Part shown: positions 48,857-50,509 of the stretch, piece after piece
Layout of the letters: each line of letters begins with the position of its first letter
Position numbering within the stretch: position 1 is the first letter of the stretch
Origin: a virus
Reading direction: 5' to 3' (one strand)
DNA: 50,509 nt
IMG/VR virus record: IMGVR_UViG_3300021959_000071
Location: 1 to 50,509 of that record
Translations under genes and position numbers: made by a program
Notes under the pieces: model-generated
Database searches by the model: none
Told to the model about the DNA's origin: nothing
What the model saw: the letters and a program-made list of their open reading frames with translations, nothing else

Positions 48857-48872
48857 GGAACTCCGATATAAT
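48857..48872 (+). promoter_or_regulatory. GGAAC-N5-TATAAT promoter for structured RNA
   Basis: GGAAC 48857-48861, TATAAT 48867-48872; predicted +1 near 48879. No gene-sized reading frame follows on this strand, so it most likely drives the RNA locus and perhaps the tRNA array. Confidence 0.75.
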
Positions 48873-48878
48873 TTAATA

Positions 48879-49290
48879 ACAGAAAAGGTCTTAAAGAGAT
48901 TGTACCTGAAACAATCGAACATCCACCGTGAATCCGTGGGTAGCAGCCAAGCTGCTAGAGGTGAGAGTTTAAAAATTGTTGTAAGAAATAAACATAGCGC
49001 GGTCTGTAAATAGTGTGCTGTGTGGCGCTGTGAAAGGCAGCATTAATGATTCGCGTGACCAGGACACCACACGTTTCTTACAATAGCTTGACAATTTAAC
49101 CTGCCTTTACGTGGCGTCAAGCATAAGTAACGTTTAAGGTTTCACAGCCTTGGGGCTAACCGTTCCGATCAACTGGCCTTATTCGCGAAACTAAATGGTT
49201 AAACTCTAAACAAACGAATCCTAGAAGCGGGCAGATGAAATTGCTTAAGTAGGCTGCCAAGGTTAAGCAAATCGTTTGTTTCTTATCTTA
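48879..49290 (+). ncRNA. Large structured non-coding RNA candidate
   Basis: About 400 nt without a plausible plus-strand gene but full of exact complementary segments. 5' hairpins: GATTGT/ACAATC (48898-48903 with 48911-48916) and TAGCAGC/GCTGCTA (48941-48947 with 48951-48957). Multi-branch domain: 9 bp 48964-48972 with 49199-49207, enclosing 10 bp 48979-48988 with 49074-49083, 6 bp 49020-49025 with 49067-49072, hairpin 49027-49030 with 49038-49041, 7 bp 49086-49092 with 49116-49122, and hairpin 49138-49161. 3' domain: 10 bp 49208-49217 with 49272-49281 enclosing a pseudoknot. It has its own promoter and lies next to tRNA genes, the usual setting of large phage RNAs such as GOLLD and ROOL. I cannot match it to a family, and no tRNA-like end was found that would make it a tmRNA. 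Confidence 0.75.
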
Positions 49291-49409
49291 CTCAAAGAAA
49301 GCCAATCCTTTAAAATCACCGAGCATGGGGTGGATTTGGTAATGCGTTGAGGACAGCGAGGGGTGCGTTGATAAGGTTGATAAGTTAATATACACCTCAA
49401 GGTTTTTAT
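49291..49409 (+). other. Spacer between structured RNA and tRNA array
   Basis: No convincing gene. CCAA/TTGG-type partial pairing (around 49303-49342) and a weak ACCT/AGGT hairpin with a short T run just before the first tRNA are visible. It may be the 3' end of the structured RNA or a processing spacer. Confidence 0.35.
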
Positions 49410-49484
49410 TCCAGAGTAGCATAACGGTAGTGCATACGACTGTTAATCGTAAAAGTGAAGGTTCGAATCCTTCCTCTGGAGCCA
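49410..49484 (+). tRNA. tRNA-Asn(GTT)
   Basis: Acceptor TCCAGAG/CTCTGGA, anticodon stem TACGA/TCGTA with loop CTGTTAA, T arm GAAGG-TTCGAAT-CCTTC, discriminator G and encoded CCA. Confidence 0.95.
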
Positions 49485-49493
49485 ATTTAAAAT

Positions 49494-49569
49494 GCTGGAT
49501 TAGCTCAGTTGGTAGAGCGCCTCTCTTGTAAAGAGGATGTCGTCAGTTCGAATCTGACATTCAGCTCCA
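49494..49569 (+). tRNA. tRNA-Thr(TGT)
   Basis: Acceptor GCTGGAT/ATTCAGC (one G-U), anticodon loop CTTGTAA, T arm GTCAG-TTCGAAT-CTGAC, discriminator T and encoded CCA. Confidence 0.95.
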
Positions 49570-49573
49570 TAAT

Positions 49574-49650
49574 GCACTAGTAGCTCAGATGGACAGAGCA
49601 AAGCACTTCTAATGCTTGGGTCGGGGGTTCAAATCCCTCCTGGTGTACCA
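49574..49650 (+). tRNA. tRNA-Arg(TCT)
   Basis: Acceptor GCACTAG/CTGGTGT (G-U pairs allowed), anticodon loop CTTCTAA within AGCA/TGCT-type stem, T loop TTCAAAT, discriminator A, encoded CCA. Confidence 0.93.
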
Positions 49651-49658
49651 TTTTTAAC

Positions 49659-49748
49659 GGAAGATTGACCAGATAGGTTCTGGACTTGTTTGCTAAACAA
49701 TGGGATGGCTTTATAGCTATTAGGTTTCGATTACCTAATCTTCCTCCA
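49659..49748 (+). tRNA. tRNA-Ser(GCT)
   Basis: Class II tRNA of 90 nt with long variable arm (ATGGCTTTATAGCTAT). Acceptor GGAAGAT/ATCTTCC, anticodon loop TTGCTAA, T loop TTCGATT, encoded CCA. Confidence 0.92.
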
Positions 49749-49761
49749 TTTTTAAAATTCA

Positions 49762-49844
49762 ACATGGCTACCGTGATAGCTAGCGGCAGTGGTTCTATAA
49801 TAAGTATTTGCTTAAGAAAATACGTTCGATTCGTATGTCATGTT
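49762..49844 (+). tRNA. Aberrant class II tRNA-like gene (Tyr-like, ATA)
   Basis: Acceptor ACATGGC pairs with GTCATGT, directly contiguous with a perfect T arm ATACG-TTCGATT-CGTAT, the correct tRNA geometry. An anticodon arm TGGTT-CTATAAT-AAGTA can form with one G-G mismatch, giving anticodon ATA, followed by a TTT/AAA variable arm as in tRNA-Tyr. The D arm is reduced to CCG/CGG. No CCA is encoded, unlike the canonical neighbours. The 12-bp flanking inverted repeat 49755-49766 with 49839-49850 could replace the tRNA fold. It may be a decayed tRNA, a noncanonical one, or a tRNA-like regulator. Confidence 0.5.
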
Positions 49845-49859
49845 GAATTTAATTTTTAT

Positions 49860-49934
49860 GTTCCAGTAGTGAAGTGGTTATCACTCCGCCCTTTCACGGC
49901 GGTATCACGGGTTCGAATCCCGTCTGGAATGCCA
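49860..49934 (+). tRNA. tRNA-Glu(TTC)
   Basis: Acceptor GTTCCAG/CTGGAAT, D stem GTGA/TCAC, anticodon stem CCGCC/GGCGG with loop CTTTCAC, T arm ACGGG-TTCGAAT-CCCGT, discriminator G and encoded CCA. Confidence 0.94.
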
Positions 49935-49940
49935 ATTTTT

Positions 49941-49984
49941 TGTTATGACCTAAAGTTAGTGTAGGACTACTTTAAAATATAACA
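49941..49984 (+). other. Inter-tRNA stem-loop
   Basis: TGTTAT (49941-49946) pairs with ATAACA (49979-49984); inside, AAAGT/ACTTT plus AG/CT form a bulged stem (49952-49959 with 49967-49973) with a seven-base loop. Possibly a processing signal or small RNA. Confidence 0.45.
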
Positions 49985-49993
49985 TTAATCACC

Positions 49994-50029
49994 CACTAAT
50001 AATATGATTTCCTACGCTTATTATTAGTG
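49994..50029. repeat. 11-bp perfect inverted repeat before a tRNA
   Basis: CACTAATAATA (49994-50004) and TATTATTAGTG (50019-50029) form an 11-bp stem with a 14-base loop ending one base before the tRNA-like gene at 50031. Confidence 0.65.
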
Positions 50030-50030
50030 C

Positions 50031-50104
50031 GCTTCAATCGTCTAGGTGGACTAGGGCACCGTCACTATCCGACGGAAACGCAGGTTCGAATCCTGCTTGA
50101 AACA
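50031..50104 (+). tRNA. Aberrant tRNA, anticodon TAT by position
   Basis: Built on a Glu-like scaffold (D arm TCGTCTAGG...AGGGC; anticodon stem CCGTC/GACGG; T arm GCAGG-TTCGAAT-CCTGC). The anticodon loop is ACTATCC, which puts TAT in positions 34-36 (Ile, AUA) but has C instead of the near-universal T at 33. The acceptor GCTTCAA/TTGAAAC has one C-A mismatch, and CCA is not encoded. Identity is therefore uncertain. Confidence 0.65.
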
Positions 50105-50128
50105 TTGTGATTTAATCATTCGTTTTTG

Positions 50129-50223
50129 GTGGTGATAGGTAACATCCTATTATGAAGACTCTTGTCGTAAGAGTCTACCACACAGAGGGCGCATCGGCCG
50201 TCCATAGCTTAAATGCGCAGCCG
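50129..50223 (+). ncRNA. Small structured RNA candidate between tRNAs
   Basis: A three-way junction is exact: GTGGT/ACCAC (50129-50133 with 50177-50181) closes two hairpins, ATAGG/CCTAT (50135-50139 with 50146-50150) and AGACTCTT/AAGAGTCT (50156-50163 with 50169-50176). Next to it GCGCAT/ATGCGC (50189-50194 with 50213-50218) and CGGC/GCCG (50195-50198 with 50220-50223) cross each other as a pseudoknot. No reading frame is evident. Family unknown. Confidence 0.6.
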
Positions 50224-50234
50224 AATATTTTTAA

Positions 50235-50309
50235 GGGGATGTAGCTCAGAGGAAGAGCGCCGGCCTGTCACGCCGGAGGTCGCGATATCGTAATTCGTCA
50301 TTCCCGCCA
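50235..50309 (+). tRNA. tRNA-Asp(GTC) with atypical T arm
   Basis: Acceptor GGGGATG/CATTCCC, D stem GCTC/GAGC, anticodon stem CCGGC/GCCGG with loop CTGTCAC, discriminator G, encoded CCA. The T arm is unusual: GCGAT-ATCGTAA-TTCGT, with the consensus TTC-A pattern missing. Confidence 0.85.
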
Positions 50310-50315
50310 ATTTTT

Positions 50316-50423
50316 AAACTATACACATATAGCAAAATAGGTATGCTTATGGCAAAGAAACGCAGCCGAAAGGTGTCGAAGCGGAGTAAGTTGTGAGGTG
50401 CAGATCCTCACTGTGTATAGTTT
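50316..50423 (+). ncRNA. Folded RNA element between tRNA-Asp and tRNA-Ile
   Basis: A perfect 12-bp closing helix AAACTATACACA (50316-50327) with TGTGTATAGTTT (50412-50423). Inside are GCC-GAAA-GGT (a GNRA-capped hairpin) and GTGAGG-TGCAGAT-CCTCAC, a stem with a seven-base loop directly against the closing helix, which mimics the T-arm/acceptor layout of a tRNA. No anticodon arm can be defined. It may be a tRNA-like or independent small RNA. Confidence 0.55.
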
Positions 50424-50427
50424 TCAT

Positions 50428-50504
50428 AGGACTGTAGCTCAGTTGGTTAGAGCATTCGCTTGATAAGCGAGAGGTCGAAGGTTCAAATCCTTTCAGTCCT
50501 ACCA
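50428..50504 (+). tRNA. tRNA-Ile(GAT)
   Basis: Acceptor AGGACTG/CAGTCCT, D stem GCTC/GAGC, anticodon loop TTGATAA in TTCGC/GCGAG stem, T loop TTCAAAT, discriminator A and encoded CCA. Confidence 0.95.
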
Positions 50505-50509
50505 TTTTT

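Noticed and set aside
48879-49290. tmRNA, RNase P RNA or group I intron as identity of the structured RNA
   Set aside because: No tRNA-like end with CCA, no recognisable RNase P core motif and no interrupted tRNA or gene was found; the pseudoknot alone is not diagnostic.
49288-49485. Minus-strand frame with an EEGFEPS-type start over a tRNA
   Set aside because: This peptide type is a well-known artefact of reading tRNA T arms in antisense; the region is tRNA-Asn.
49686-49964. Plus-strand frame spanning tRNA-Ser to tRNA-Glu
   Set aside because: It is made of tRNA sequence and spacers and has no promoter-spaced start.

Overview
The window is part of the genome of a lytic, contractile-tailed phage of the T4 superfamily, most likely a divergent aquatic myovirus. 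The evidence is a recognisable T4-type morphogenesis set: large terminase, tail sheath, tail tube, tape measure, and gp25-, gp6-, gp53-, gp27- and gp26-like baseplate proteins. There is also a gp44-like clamp loader, a phage dUTPase, T4-type late promoter boxes (NNTAAATA) directly in front of the structural genes, and a tRNA array at the right end. The DNA is AT-rich. The host cannot be named from this window.

Layout. 0-0.5 kb: two small genes behind a GGAAC-N5-TATAAT promoter. 0.5-2.6 kb (minus): neck-like protein, a small unknown and an acidic repeat protein. 2.6-16.4 kb (plus): terminase, tail tube and sheath, gp26-like hub proteins, tape measure, tube cap, gp53-like and gp27-like proteins. 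16.4-19.1 kb: small terminase-like (minus), dUTPase, a tiny basic peptide, clamp loader (plus) and an unknown late protein (minus). 19.2-27.4 kb (plus): gp25, gp6 and large baseplate or peripheral proteins. 27.4-43.8 kb: an adhesion module on both strands, with collar-domain fibre, S74 fibre, repeat fibre, a 1214-residue adhesin, LamG-like and leucine-rich proteins, and enzymes (2OG oxygenase-like, two ParB-like, GT9-like glycosyltransferase). 43.9-48.6 kb (plus): small middle-class genes plus a RadA-like ATPase and a DUF932 protein. 48.6-50.5 kb: no convincing large gene; a highly structured RNA of about 0.4 kb, a terminator, seven canonical or near-canonical tRNA genes, two aberrant tRNA-like genes, and other folded elements between the tRNAs.

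Regulation. Two promoter classes are visible. Twenty-seven late boxes (NNTAAATA) sit 6-10 nt before a start codon; in 13 the distance is exactly 6, so by T4 spacing the +1 would be the A of ATG. Ten copies of GGAAC-N5-TATAAT with invariant spacing precede replication, small and RNA genes, and four of these also place +1 within a base of the ATG. The phage therefore appears to make many leaderless or nearly leaderless mRNAs, with operon-internal genes translated by overlap or coupling. Late boxes also correct several starts (8006, 16890).

How it works together: the clamp loader, RadA-like ATPase and dUTPase serve replication and recombination. The terminase packages DNA. The 4-27 kb genes build the tail and baseplate. 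The 27-44 kb genes build and possibly modify the host-recognition apparatus. The tRNA/RNA region probably supports translation during infection. The most novel-looking parts are the 48.9-49.3 kb RNA and the folded elements among the tRNAs.
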